Shown: positions 16,464-25,773 of the stretch, piece after piece | Position numbering within the stretch: the first letter of the stretch is position 1 | Layout of the letters: every line of letters begins with the position of its first letter | NCBI GenBank assembly: GCA_049585795.1 | Contig: JBAVAQ010000091.1 | Coordinates: 1 to 64,000, forward strand | Origin: JABDBE01 sp049585795 | GTDB taxonomy: Bacteria; Acidobacteriota; Terriglobia; Terriglobales; Acidobacteriaceae | Direction: 5' to 3' | DNA length: 64,000 nucleotides | Notes under the pieces: model-generated | Databases searched by the model: none | Seen by the model: only the letters and a program-made list of their open reading frames with translations | What the model was told of the DNA's origin: nothing | Made by a program: the position numbers and the translations under genes

Positions 16464-18239
16464 CTATCTGCTCCGAGCTTTCTTTCGCGCCGGCCCCGCA
16501 TTCGGCGGCCGATTCACCACCGGCGCTAGTTCATCGGCAGTCACGAAGATCGGCTCGATGTCAGTCGGGATTCCCTGCAGATTATCCAGCGCCTTTCGCG
16601 CGGCCGGGCGAATAACCCCCAGTTCATCCAGCATCTTTTTCGCGCCGGCGTAATCGCCCTCGGCCTCGATGGTCAGAAGCTGATGATCAAGCTCCGCGAT
16701 TGCTGGTTTTATCTTGGTCATGTCCACGGAAAAAGTGCCATTAGCGTGTTGGACAATCGCGCCCTTATCCATCAGGTAATTGAACTGCATTGCCATGCCT
16801 TTACCGTGAGCATCGTTCAAGCCGAAGCGGAGAGCGCGGAAAGCGGTAGCCAGATAAGTGGTGTAAAGCTGCCGCTGCGCGGCATCGTCGGACGGCAATG
16901 ACGCACCAAGTCCCATTTCCTTCGAGTGGTCCATCAAGTATTGCAGGGCGAACAGCCCGGTGACATCGGCTTTTGGCTCTTCAATCGAGCTGTACAACTC
17001 TTTCAACTCCTCGCGAGGGGTGGTATCGCGCCCCTGAACTTTGATCTGATGCGGCCCCAGCCCGTGCATCAACTCGTGCGCCAGGATGTGGGTAAAGAAT
17101 AGTTCGAAGCTCACATCCACCATGGCCGACTGCGATAGCGTTCGCCGCGCGATGGGGAGCAGCACGCTGCGGAACTTCGCCTCCTGCACATTCTTCAGCA
17201 TTACTCGCTTGCTACCCCTCTGCTGCACCACGTGGTCGTCATTGGGCAGATTGTACGCGGCGGTCTGGACGCCGTGAGCGCCGTCGCCCGCACTGAGAAT
17301 CTCGTCCACCACTCGAATCGGTGCCGCTTTACCTAGCTTCGGGTTGCGGTATTGCGGATCGATGGGCAGATTGTTTTCGATGTCTTGCAGGTGCTGCGTG
17401 AAAACCGACAGCTTGGCAGACTCCTCATCATCGCGCAGGTTTACGTACGCCTCGAAAGATGCTTTATAGCCGAACAATTCATCATTGTAGGTTTCGTACG
17501 GACCGATCGTGATGTCCAATGGAGCGTCGAGGTCCATCCACGCCATATCGCTTTCGTAATAGTCGTTAGTAAGAAAAGCATCGGCGCGCAGATTAAGAAA
17601 TTTCTTCAGCGACGCATTGTCCGTCAGCGCCGCCGCCTCATGAAGCAAGTTTGACGCCTTCGTCAGGCCATCGGCATATTCCTGGCTGTAGGGAACGGCG
17701 ATAAGGCTGTTCGACGCTTGCTGGTTGTTCGCCCAATGAATCACCGTGAAAAAACTTTTTGCCTGTTCCTGCTCCTTCGGTGACAGCTTCGCGACCCAGG
17801 TTTCAAAAGCTTCTTTGGTCATGTTTTCCGGATAAAAGTTCGCTCCCAAGGGCTTGCGTGGAGGCACGCCCGGCAGGAAAGCCTTATATCCGTCCAAATC
17901 GGACCATGGGCTCTTGTTGATCCAAAAATAGTGCAGGCGGGCTTTGCCCAGCGGCGTAGTATCCTTTTGCAACCGGGCGTAAAGCGCGAGGTTGCCATCC
18001 CACATTTGCTGCATGAAGACGTCGTTCAGGATCCGCGCCGCCTCGATCAGCTTCACCACAGCCTGCCGATCCCCTGACGAAAGCCTCGTTGTGTCGACCC
18101 TTAATGGCGTCAGGGCGAAACGGCTGGCCATCTGGTCCAGTTGCGCCAGGTCCGGCAGCGTCGCATTCTTTTGCGCTTTCACTGGAATACTCGTTACTCC
18201 CATAAGTAGTACAAGCATAAAACAGGTGGTGAGTTTCAC
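16464..18239 (-). CDS. M49-like (dipeptidyl-peptidase III family) zinc hydrolase, exported
   Basis: 591 residues with a signal peptide (MLVLLMGVTSIPVKA). The putative zinc site is HELMHGLGPH at about residues 380-389, with a second Glu-containing motif EEPKAD about 25 residues later. DPP III uses HExxGH and EECRAE. Bacterial relatives annotated as Zn-dependent hydrolases have the HELMHGLG form, and the overall layout here matches those. The substrate is unknown. It probably acts in the periplasm on peptides. Divergent from the SurA-like isomerase gene; ends convergent with the FKBP gene. Confidence 0.7.
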   Translation of the reverse strand: MKLTTCFMLVLLMGVTSIPVKAQKNATLPDLAQLDQMASRFALTPLRVDTTRLSSGDRQAVVKLIEAARILNDVFMQQMWDGNLALYARLQKDTTPLGKARLHYFWINKSPWSDLDGYKAFLPGVPPRKPLGANFYPENMTKEAFETWVAKLSPKEQEQAKSFFTVIHWANNQQASNSLIAVPYSQEYADGLTKASNLLHEAAALTDNASLKKFLNLRADAFLTNDYYESDMAWMDLDAPLDITIGPYETYNDELFGYKASFEAYVNLRDDEESAKLSVFTQHLQDIENNLPIDPQYRNPKLGKAAPIRVVDEILSAGDGAHGVQTAAYNLPNDDHVVQQRGSKRVMLKNVQEAKFRSVLLPIARRTLSQSAMVDVSFELFFTHILAHELMHGLGPHQIKVQGRDTTPREELKELYSSIEEPKADVTGLFALQYLMDHSKEMGLGASLPSDDAAQRQLYTTYLATAFRALRFGLNDAHGKGMAMQFNYLMDKGAIVQHANGTFSVDMTKIKPAIAELDHQLLTIEAEGDYAGAKKMLDELGVIRPAARKALDNLQGIPTDIEPIFVTADELAPVVNRPPNAGPARKKARSR

Positions 18240-18396
18240 AATTTATCCTTTCCCGCGCCAGAGTCCGCAGGACGCGGTGCGAAAACCGATTATCATAGCA
18301 GGGCGTGCGGTAGCCGCGGGAAGACATGCAGAGGTACAATTTACCAAGGCCGTGACCTGGGGCGTTCCTAGCAGTGGTTCAGGCCGCAAACCTCTT

Positions 18397-19494
18397 ATGC
18401 GAAGACTTCTCCCTTACTTTCTCCTCGTGCTCGTTTCAATCGTTGCTTTGCCGGCCATTCTCAAGGCATCGGACGAAGTGGTCGAAGAGATCGTCGCCCG
18501 CGTCAACAACCAGATCATCACCCGCAGCGAGTTCCTCCACAGCAAAGAAGAATTGAGGAAAGAAGCGGCGCAGCAGGATCCTGTGAACGCGGACAAGCTC
18601 GTGTCCGAGCGCGAAAAAGACGTCCTTCGCGACTTGATTGATCAGGAATTGTTGCTGGAAAGAGGCAAGGACCTCGGCATTACGGCCGATACCGAAGTCA
18701 TCAAGAAGCTGGATGACATGCGCAAGGAAATGAAACTCGACAGCATGGAGGAACTGGAAAAAGCCGCCCAGTCGCAGGGAGTCTCCTTCGAAGATTTTAA
18801 GCAGAACCTGCGCAATCAGATCATTACCCAGCAAGTCATAGGCAAAGAAGTTGGCTCAAGGCTGGTCATCGATAAAGAAGAGGAACAGAAATTTTACGAA
18901 GAACACAAGAACGACATGGCGCAGCCGGAGACGATTCGCTTGAGCGAAATCCTGGTTTCCACCGAACCCAAGCCGAATGATTCGACGGACGAAGCGGAAC
19001 GGATTAAAGCCGCCCAGGCGAAAGCGGATGACCTTCTCGCCCAGATCCGCAAAGGCGCCAAATTCGAGGACGTGGCCAAGAAAAACTCCGACGGGCCCAC
19101 CGCCGCCCAGGGTGGCGACCTCGGCGAATTTAAGCACGGTACGCTCGCCCAGCAAATCGAAGAAAAGACCTTCGCGATGAAGCCGGGTGAAATAACGGAT
19201 GTAATCCAAGCCAAGCAAGGGTTCATCATCCTGAAAGTTACTGAGCATCACGATGCCGGCATTCCACCGTTCAAGGAGGTCGAGCCCCGCATCCAGGACG
19301 CGCTCTATATGAAAAAGCTACAGCCCGCGCTACGAGAATATCTCACCAAACTGCGCGAGGATGCCTTCATTCATGTCTATCCCGGCTATGCGGACTCTGG
19401 CGCCAGCCCCAAGCAGACCGAACCTATCGAAACCGCGACTAAAGAGCCCAGCGCCAAAGACCTCAAAAAGAAGAAAAAATTCGGCATATTTTAG
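18397..19494 (+). CDS. SurA/PpiC-type parvulin peptidyl-prolyl isomerase
   Basis: ATG at 18397 starts a 365-residue exported protein with signal peptide YFLLVLVSIVALPAILKA. Residues 28-170 are the SurA N-terminal helical chaperone domain (VARVNNQIITRSEF; VLRDLIDQELLLERGKDLGI). The parvulin domain is at about 180-290: IRLSEILVSTEP, AKFEDVAKKNSDGPTAAQGGDLGEF, MKPGEITDVIQAKQGFIILKV. Such proteins escort outer-membrane proteins. The end is a Lys-rich tail. The next gene starts 81 bases on. Confidence 0.88.
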   Translation: MRRLLPYFLLVLVSIVALPAILKASDEVVEEIVARVNNQIITRSEFLHSKEELRKEAAQQDPVNADKLVSEREKDVLRDLIDQELLLERGKDLGITADTEVIKKLDDMRKEMKLDSMEELEKAAQSQGVSFEDFKQNLRNQIITQQVIGKEVGSRLVIDKEEEQKFYEEHKNDMAQPETIRLSEILVSTEPKPNDSTDEAERIKAAQAKADDLLAQIRKGAKFEDVAKKNSDGPTAAQGGDLGEFKHGTLAQQIEEKTFAMKPGEITDVIQAKQGFIILKVTEHHDAGIPPFKEVEPRIQDALYMKKLQPALREYLTKLREDAFIHVYPGYADSGASPKQTEPIETATKEPSAKDLKKKKKFGIF

Positions 19495-19575
19495 TTTAAG
19501 CTTGGCCTGAGCCGATGGAGTGCGTGCATCGGGCGTGGATGCAATGCCCGTTGTCGCGTCCCGGAGCAACCGACC

Positions 19576-20619
19576 ATGAAGGAATTTTTCTTATCCGATT
19601 GCTCTCATCAGGAAAACAAGGTCATCACTTCGACTTTCGTGGTGGTTTCCAAACAAGTCAAGCCCAAGAAGACTGGCGAACCTTATCTGGCGCTGATTCT
19701 GGGCGATCGCACCGGTCAGCTCGAAGCCAAGATGTGGGACAACGTCGAGGATGCAATCGACGCCTTCGAGCAGGATGACTTCGTCAAAGTTAAAGGCCTG
19801 CTGAACAAATATAAGAACCGTTTTCAAATCACCATCCACAAGCTGCGCCGTCTGGGCGACTCAGAGATTGACTTCTCCGACTATTTGCCCAAGACGACCA
19901 AGGACATCGGCGAGCTGTGGCAGACCCTGGCAAGTTTCGTCGCTTCCTTTCGCGATCCTCATCTGAAGGCTCTAGTGGAAGCTTTCATGTCTGACCCAGA
20001 AATCGCGGAACCCTACCGCAATGCGCCAGCCGCCAAGACCCTGCATCACGCCTACATCGGCGGATTGCTCGATCACGTGGTATCGCTCTTTCGATCCTGC
20101 GATCTGATGTGCCGGAATTATCCCCAGATTAACCGCGATCTTCTACTCACCGGCGCCTTCCTGCATGACATCGGCAAGATTCACGAACTCACCTATAACC
20201 GTTCATTCTCCTACACTACGCGCGGCCAGTTGCTCGGCCACATGATTATTGAACTGGAAATGCTGCAGGCCAAACTTGTTCAGTTCCCCGACTTCCCCGA
20301 AGAACTCAAAATCCTGGTCGAGCACCTCATCATCAGCCATCATGGAGAATACGAATTCGGCTCGCCCAAGCTGCCCATGTTTCCCGAGGCCCTGATGTTG
20401 CATTATCTCGACAACCTTGATTCCAAGATGGAAAGCATGCGTGCTCATTTTGAACGCGAAGCTGCCTCTGATAGCTTTTGGACCGGCTACAACTCTTCTT
20501 TGAGCCGTCCGCTGTTGAATTCGGCAAAATTTCTAGAGAAGAAGAAACCGGTTGTTGCTCCGTCGCCAGAAGCAGAGACGACTTCAGAAGCGCAGCCCAT
20601 CGAAATCAAAGAGCCGTAA
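19576..20619 (+). CDS. yhaM: 3'-5' exoribonuclease YhaM-like (OB fold plus HD domain)
   Basis: 347 residues. The OB-fold nucleic-acid-binding domain covers residues about 10-95 (LALILGDRTGQLEAKMWD). The HD phosphohydrolase domain follows at about 150-300: LLDHVVSLF, LLTGAFLHDIGKIHEL, then LIISHHGEYEFGSPKLPMFP and ALMLHYLDNLDSKM, giving the H...HD...H...D set. YhaM of Bacillus trims RNA and DNA 3' ends with a divalent metal. The C-terminal 40 residues are low complexity (EAETTSEAQP). Likely co-transcribed with the isomerase gene upstream. Confidence 0.88.
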   Translation: MKEFFLSDCSHQENKVITSTFVVVSKQVKPKKTGEPYLALILGDRTGQLEAKMWDNVEDAIDAFEQDDFVKVKGLLNKYKNRFQITIHKLRRLGDSEIDFSDYLPKTTKDIGELWQTLASFVASFRDPHLKALVEAFMSDPEIAEPYRNAPAAKTLHHAYIGGLLDHVVSLFRSCDLMCRNYPQINRDLLLTGAFLHDIGKIHELTYNRSFSYTTRGQLLGHMIIELEMLQAKLVQFPDFPEELKILVEHLIISHHGEYEFGSPKLPMFPEALMLHYLDNLDSKMESMRAHFEREAASDSFWTGYNSSLSRPLLNSAKFLEKKKPVVAPSPEAETTSEAQPIEIKEP

Positions 20620-20674
20620 ATTCCGTCTGAGAACCGAGAATTGATCACAGATAACTGATTTTTTCCAATCTCCC

Positions 20675-21367
20675 ATGCTCGACTTCGCACGCTTCCAAAT
20701 CCTAACCTTCGACTGCTATGGGACTATGATCGACTGGGAAACCGGCATCTTCTCTGCCTTGCGCCCAATCCTCGCGGCGCACCGCAAACCAGTTGCGGAC
20801 TCTACGATTCTGCAGCTGTACTCTGAACTCGAAGCCTCGGCTGAACAAGCAACATTTGTGCCTTATCGCGATGTGTTGCAGTCCGTTGTGCGCGGCTTCG
20901 GTGAGCGTCTCGGATTTTCACCCACCGAAGCCGAAGTTCGTTCGCTGCCAGAGTCACTGGCGAACTGGCGGCCATTTTCGGACACCGTCGAAGCTCTGCG
21001 AAAACTTGCGAGCCGCTACCAACTTGCGGTGGTCTCCAACGTCGACGATGATCTGTTCGCCGCCACTGCGCCCAAACTCGGCGTAGCATTCAGCCACGTC
21101 ATCACGGCGCAGCAAGCTGGCTGCTACAAGCCGTGTATACGAATGTTCACTCTCGCCGCAGAACGAACCGGCATACGGCGTGACCAGTGGGTTCACGTCG
21201 GCCAAAGCATTTATCACGACGTAATTCCCGCGCAGTCGTTGGGCATAGCCACCGTGTGGGTGAACCGACCTTCGCCCCGGCCCGGGTCCGGAGCCGCGAA
21301 AGTCGCCACGGGAAAGCCAGACTTGGAGGTCCCTGACTTGCGGACCTTGGCAGAATTCGCTATTTGA
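20675..21367 (+). CDS. HAD hydrolase, haloacid dehalogenase type II-like
   Basis: 230 residues. Motif I is TFDCYGTMIDWE with nucleophile Asp13, motif II lies in LAVVSNVDDD, the Lys of motif III is in GCYKPCIRMF, and motif IV is HVGQSIYHDVIPAQ. The FDCYGT start and the size fit the L-2-haloacid dehalogenase/phosphatase group. Many members of that group act on phosphates, so dehalogenation is not proven. It stands alone between yhaM and the glycine acetyltransferase gene. Confidence 0.82.
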   Translation: MLDFARFQILTFDCYGTMIDWETGIFSALRPILAAHRKPVADSTILQLYSELEASAEQATFVPYRDVLQSVVRGFGERLGFSPTEAEVRSLPESLANWRPFSDTVEALRKLASRYQLAVVSNVDDDLFAATAPKLGVAFSHVITAQQAGCYKPCIRMFTLAAERTGIRRDQWVHVGQSIYHDVIPAQSLGIATVWVNRPSPRPGSGAAKVATGKPDLEVPDLRTLAEFAI

Positions 21368-21487
21368 ATATTTCGTTCTCAGCAAATAGGGCTTTCGGCT
21401 TCACTTTGCGCGCAAGTTTATGATTCAGGCGAACTATGCGAGTTGCTGCTACGCGACTAAAATAATTGTTGGAAACTTGGAGATCAA

Positions 21488-22702
21488 ATGCCTACTGCTA
21501 TCACTCGCACGAACCCGCTCTCTTATCTCACCGACCAACTCGACGAGCTCAAAGCCAAAGGTACGCACTTCCGCCTGCGTGTTCTGGACGACGAACAAGC
21601 CCCAGTGTGCACTTTCGACGGCAAAAAGGTAATCAACCTCGCCTCGAATAATTATCTCGGCCTGACCACGCATCCCAAACTCCGCGAGGCTGCGCTCGAA
21701 GCCACGCGTAAATACGGGGTCGGCTCGGGTGCGGTGCGCACGATTGCGGGCACCATGAAGATCCACATGGAGCTCGAGGAAAAGATCGCCCGCTTCAAAA
21801 ACGTCGAAGCCTGTGTGGTTTTTCAATCAGGATTCGCCGCTAATGCCGGCACCGTCTCAGCCGTGCTTGGCAAGGACGATTTCATTATCTCCGACCAGCT
21901 AAACCATGCTTCCATCATCGACGGCGCCCGTTTGTCACGCGCCAAGATTCTTGTTTTCGAGCACAAGAATATGGCGCAGGCCGAAGAGAGATTGGCGAGC
22001 ATTAAGAATGAAGCGGGTAAAAAGTTGCTCATCACCGATGGCGTCTTTTCCATGGACGGCGATATCGGTCCTCTGCCTGCGCTATGCGATCTCGCCGAGA
22101 AATACGGCGCCATCATGATGGTTGATGATGCCCACGCGTCTGGCGTTCTCGGCCGCAACGGACGTGGCACCATCGATCACTTTAAAATGCACGGCCGCGT
22201 GGATATTCAGGTGGGCACGCTCTCGAAAGCCATCGGCGCTCTCGGCGGATACGTCTGCGGTACCCGAGACCTCATCGACTTCCTGTACCATCGCGCCCGG
22301 CCGTTTCTGTTCTCGACCTCGCATCCGCCATCTGTCGCGGCCACGTGCATCGCCGCTTTTGATGTGCTGGAAAACGAACCCGAGCGCATCGAGAATCTCT
22401 GGGAGAACACCCGCTTCTGGAAAAAAGAACTGGGCCTGCTCGGTTTCAACATCGGCGGCCAGACGACTCCTGCCAGCGAAACCCCAATCACGCCAATCAT
22501 CATCGGCGACGGCAAACTCACCATGGACTTGTCCCGCGAACTGTTCAAAGAAGGCGTCATGGGCACCGGCATCGCCTTCCCGACAGTCCCCGAAGGCAAG
22601 GCCCGCATCCGCACAATCGTGACCGCCACGCATACGAAAGGAGAGCTGCAGCAGGCGCTGGAAGTGCTGAAGCGAGTCGGGAAGAGGATAGGGATTGTCT
22701 AG
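21488..22702 (+). CDS. kbl: Glycine C-acetyltransferase (2-amino-3-ketobutyrate CoA ligase)
   Basis: 404 residues of the alpha-oxoamine synthase family. PLP lysine is in GTLSKAIGALGGY, the cofactor Asp in VDDAHASGVLG, and the N-terminal motif is NLASNNYLGLTTHPKL. GVGSGAVRTIAGTMKIHMELE is the substrate loop typical of Kbl. Length and the opening LSYLTDQLDELKAKG favour Kbl over BioF. It converts 2-amino-3-oxobutyrate and CoA to glycine and acetyl-CoA in threonine breakdown. No tdh gene is beside it, so 8-amino-7-oxononanoate synthase remains the alternative. Ends convergent with pyrC, separated by a parS-like palindrome. Confidence 0.85.
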   Translation: MPTAITRTNPLSYLTDQLDELKAKGTHFRLRVLDDEQAPVCTFDGKKVINLASNNYLGLTTHPKLREAALEATRKYGVGSGAVRTIAGTMKIHMELEEKIARFKNVEACVVFQSGFAANAGTVSAVLGKDDFIISDQLNHASIIDGARLSRAKILVFEHKNMAQAEERLASIKNEAGKKLLITDGVFSMDGDIGPLPALCDLAEKYGAIMMVDDAHASGVLGRNGRGTIDHFKMHGRVDIQVGTLSKAIGALGGYVCGTRDLIDFLYHRARPFLFSTSHPPSVAATCIAAFDVLENEPERIENLWENTRFWKKELGLLGFNIGGQTTPASETPITPIIIGDGKLTMDLSRELFKEGVMGTGIAFPTVPEGKARIRTIVTATHTKGELQQALEVLKRVGKRIGIV

Positions 22703-22725
22703 AAGCGATTGAACTGGGGAGCCAA

Positions 22726-22741
22726 TATTCCACGTGGAACA
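22726..22741. other. parS-like palindrome
   Basis: TATTCCACGTGGAACA matches 15 of 16 positions of the TGTTCCACGTGGAACA form of the ParB centromere site; the inner 12 bases are a perfect palindrome. It lies in the 49-base spacer between the convergent ends of kbl and pyrC. I found no second copy in the window, and no parAB or gid genes are present here. It could also be a chance palindrome or part of a terminator. Confidence 0.5.
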
Positions 22742-22751
22742 CTTTGGCCGT

Positions 22752-24062
22752 CTAGTCGGCCCGATACACAATCTTCCCACTTACGATCGTCGCCACCACT
22801 TTCCCCATGAGTTGCCAGCCATCGAAAGGGGTATTGTGCGATTTCGAGTGGGACTTCGCGGCTTCAAAAGTCCAACGTTTCTTGGGATCGAAAATGGTTA
22901 CGTCAGCGTGACTGCCGCGCATAAGTGTGCCGCGTCCTCTCAGGTCCACCACGCGGGCCGGACCCGCGGTGAACAGTTCGACGATTCTTTCCAGTGGAAT
23001 TCTCTGGTCGCGATGCAGGCGAGCGATGGCGAGGCCAAGTGCAGTCTCAAGCCCGGTGATTCCGAACACGGCGCGCTCGAATTCGATGATCTTTTCGTGG
23101 GGCGCATGAGGGGCATGATCGGTCGCGATGGCATCGATCGTGCCATCCGCGAGGGCTACCAGGATGGCTTCACGGTCTGCGCTCGAACGCAGCGGCGGAT
23201 TCATTTTGAAGTTGGAGTTGTAGTCGCCCACGTCGGCGTCGGTCAGGCTGAAATGATGCGGGGTGACTTCACAGGTTATGCGAGCTTTGCCGCGCTTGCC
23301 TCGTCTGACTGCTTTCAACGCGTCGGCGGTGGAAAGGTGGGCCACGTGCAAACGTGCTCCCGTGAATTGCTGGGCCAATTGAACGTCGCGCTCGACCACG
23401 GAAGCCTCCGCAGCCGTCTTCATGCCCCGCAGGCCAAGGCGAAACGAAGTCGGGCCCTCGTTCATCGAACAGTTTTCGGTCATGCGCGTGTCTTCGGCGT
23501 GCTGAATCACGGGAAGGTTGATTCCCGACGCGGCGCGTAGCGTGTCGCGCATGATAATGTCGTTGAGGATGGGCCGGCCGTCGTCGCTGACCGCGACCGC
23601 GCCGGCGCGTTGCAACGCTCCGAAATCAGTGAGCACAGCACCCTTGCTGGCATGGGTCGCGGCGGCGATGGGGAACACGTTGACCACCGCCGCACGTTCC
23701 GGTTGCTGGATCCAGGCAACCCATTCGGGCGAATCTACGACCGGAGCTGTGTTTGGCATGCAGCACACGGAGGTAAATCCGCCGGCAGCCGCAGCAGCGG
23801 TGCCGGTTGCGATGCTTTCTTTGTAGCTTTGACCGGGTTCGCGCAAGTGTACATGTAGATCGATGAAGCCAGGGGCGACGATCAGGCCGCGGGCATCGAA
23901 GGTTGCGTCCGCGCTGCTGCGGATCTTATTCGGCGCGGCGACCTCCGCGACATGTCCGTCCCGCAGCAAGAGGTCCATGGTCGCGTCCATCTTCGCGGCT
24001 GGATCGATGACGCGCCCGCCTTTGATCAGGAGAGAACCGGGTTTTGATCTATCGTGCGCCAT
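22752..24062 (-). CDS. pyrC: Dihydroorotase
   Basis: ATG at 24062 (MAHDRSKPGSLL) is preferred to an upstream start at 24092. The 436-residue protein is a class I dihydroorotase: metal motif DLHVHLREPGQ, GGFTSVCCMPNTAPVVDS, conserved His in LPVIQHAED and LHVAHLSTADA, and ATDHAPH with the catalytic Asp. It cyclises carbamoyl-aspartate to dihydroorotate in pyrimidine synthesis. Third gene of the pyrR-pyrB-pyrC group, 91 bases after pyrB. All metal ligands I can check are present, so this is an active enzyme, unlike the inactive PyrC' forms that pair with some ATCases. Confidence 0.95.
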   Translation of the reverse strand: MAHDRSKPGSLLIKGGRVIDPAAKMDATMDLLLRDGHVAEVAAPNKIRSSADATFDARGLIVAPGFIDLHVHLREPGQSYKESIATGTAAAAAGGFTSVCCMPNTAPVVDSPEWVAWIQQPERAAVVNVFPIAAATHASKGAVLTDFGALQRAGAVAVSDDGRPILNDIIMRDTLRAASGINLPVIQHAEDTRMTENCSMNEGPTSFRLGLRGMKTAAEASVVERDVQLAQQFTGARLHVAHLSTADALKAVRRGKRGKARITCEVTPHHFSLTDADVGDYNSNFKMNPPLRSSADREAILVALADGTIDAIATDHAPHAPHEKIIEFERAVFGITGLETALGLAIARLHRDQRIPLERIVELFTAGPARVVDLRGRGTLMRGSHADVTIFDPKKRWTFEAAKSHSKSHNTPFDGWQLMGKVVATIVSGKIVYRAD

Positions 24063-24153
24063 TCGTTTTTCCGAAATGTCCTTCCGTGGCAAAAGCCTGA
24101 GCGAGTTGATAGCCAGCCGGAAGCCCTCCGACTCAAAATCAAAAAGCCGGCCC

Positions 24154-25068
24154 TTACCGCGCCTTGCCCAACGCCTTGGCCAGGATCGCCATTCGCACGG
24201 GCACTCCGTTACGCACTTCCTCCACGATGACGGACTGTGGGCAATCCGCGACCTCCCACGTCAGTTCCAGTCCGCGGATGATTGGCCCGGGGTGCATGAG
24301 GATCGCATCGCGCCTAGCCATTTTCAAGCGAGCCGTTGTCATCTGATATTTGGAAATGTAATCCTGCACCCGCAGCTTCGTTCCCACCAGGCGTTCTTTC
24401 TGCACCCGCAAAACCATAACCGCGTCTGCGCCACGTATGGCTTCCTCCACCGTGCGAGTAATGTGCAATTCCGGCGCCAGGCTGGTTGCGACCTCTGGCA
24501 AGAACTCAGGTGGACCACACAAGGTGATGCGGGCGCCAAATTTGCTAAGCAGGTGAATCGCAGATCGGGCCACCCGGCTGTGATAAATGTCGCCGATGAT
24601 CGCCATCTGCAGACCTTTCAGGGTTTTCTTGTGGCGCAGGATGGTGTAAGCATCGAGTAGCGCCTGGGTCGGATGCTCGTGCATTCCATCGCCGGCGTTG
24701 ATGACCGGAACATCCAGATGAGTCGCCATCAATAAAGGTGCGCCTGCGTGCGGATGGCGAATGACTAAGACATCGGCGCCTACGGCTTGCAGCGTGTATC
24801 CGGTGTCCAGTAGGGACTCGCCTTTTTCGATGCTCGATCCGCTGGAGAGCACGAGCGTGGTCATGGCCCCCATCGACTTCGCGGCGATTTCGAAAGAGCT
24901 GCGGGTGCGGGTGGACGCTTCGTAGAAAAGTAGCAGCACACGCTTGCCCCGCAGCAAAGGCCGAGGCCTCAACGGATTCATGCGCCGGGCCAGCGTAAGC
25001 AGGCTCAGAATCTCTTTTGCGTCGAGATGTTCAATGCCGAGCAGGGAACCACGTGCGGGCTTGTTCAT
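24154..25068 (-). CDS. pyrB: Aspartate carbamoyltransferase catalytic subunit
   Basis: 304 residues. The carbamoyl-phosphate site STRTRSSFE, the HPTQALLDAYT motif and MHPGPIIRGLEL are all present. It joins carbamoyl phosphate and aspartate in the first committed step of pyrimidine synthesis. No regulatory pyrI gene is adjacent, in keeping with regulation by PyrR, whose gene lies 120 bases upstream. Confidence 0.95.
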   Translation of the reverse strand: MNKPARGSLLGIEHLDAKEILSLLTLARRMNPLRPRPLLRGKRVLLLFYEASTRTRSSFEIAAKSMGAMTTLVLSSGSSIEKGESLLDTGYTLQAVGADVLVIRHPHAGAPLLMATHLDVPVINAGDGMHEHPTQALLDAYTILRHKKTLKGLQMAIIGDIYHSRVARSAIHLLSKFGARITLCGPPEFLPEVATSLAPELHITRTVEEAIRGADAVMVLRVQKERLVGTKLRVQDYISKYQMTTARLKMARRDAILMHPGPIIRGLELTWEVADCPQSVIVEEVRNGVPVRMAILAKALGKAR

Positions 25069-25188
25069 GCTTATCCGAGAACCTTGGGCGTTAGGCCTTA
25101 AACAATTTTCGGTAAAGGTGCGAATGAAGCGACTGCCCCGACGATCCGGCCGATCCTGGCTCGGCCGCCCGGATAGGGCAGTCCAGGG

Positions 25189-25764
25189 CTACATTTCCTT
25201 TTCAACCAGCAGAACTTTTTCCGCATTATCGATTTCGCGTAGCTGGACTTCGATGATTTCCTGCCGCGTCGTTTGCACTTTACGACCTACGAAGCCGGCT
25301 TCAATAGGAAGCTCGCGATGGCCGCGATCGATCAGCACACAGAGCTGCACCCGCTTCGGACGTCCCTGCTTGAAGAGAGCGTCCATGGCAGCACGGACCG
25401 TCCGTCCGGTATAGAGAACGTCATCCACCAAAACTATATTCTTGCCCGTGATGGCGAACTCTATTTCCGTTTTTTGTACGACCGGTGCCGACCCCACCGT
25501 GGAGAGATCGTCGCGATACAAAGTAATGTCAAGCGTGCCCACTGGTACCTGAGTCTTTTCGATTCTGCCGATCATCTGCCCCAGCCGCTGGGCCAGGAAC
25601 ACTCCACGGCGACGGATGCCGACCAGTCCAAGATCGCTTGCGCCGCTATTTTTCTCGATGATTTCATGCACCAGCCGTACCAAAGTGCGTTCGATTTCCG
25701 ACGCGGACATCAATTGCGCCTTCTCTCGCAAGTTGGGTTGACGGGTTGCCGTTCGCGGAGACAT
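25189..25764 (-). CDS. pyrR: PyrR bifunctional pyrimidine regulator / uracil phosphoribosyltransferase
   Basis: ATG at 25764 (MSPRTATRQPN) gives 191 residues; the longer open frame upstream is not conserved-looking. The PRPP-binding motif is VLVDDVLYTGRTVRAAMDAL, and DITLYRDDLS and VLIDRGHRELPI are PyrR hallmarks. In Bacillus PyrR binds pyr mRNA and promotes attenuation. I could not find an anti-antiterminator RNA motif upstream here. The promoter sits so close to the start codon that no leader exists before pyrR; a regulatory site, if any, would have to be in the 120-base pyrR-pyrB gap. Confidence 0.93.
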   Translation of the reverse strand: MSPRTATRQPNLREKAQLMSASEIERTLVRLVHEIIEKNSGASDLGLVGIRRRGVFLAQRLGQMIGRIEKTQVPVGTLDITLYRDDLSTVGSAPVVQKTEIEFAITGKNIVLVDDVLYTGRTVRAAMDALFKQGRPKRVQLCVLIDRGHRELPIEAGFVGRKVQTTRQEIIEVQLREIDNAEKVLLVEKEM

Positions 25765-25773
25765 GAACGCTGC

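Noticed and set aside
17228..17242. Second parS-like CACGTG palindrome inside the M49-like gene (ACCACGTGGT)
   Set aside because: Only the inner ten bases are palindromic and the flanks do not match the ParB site.
25069..25188. PyrR-binding attenuator between pyrR and pyrB
   Set aside because: No anti-antiterminator consensus or paired terminator hairpin with a T run is evident.
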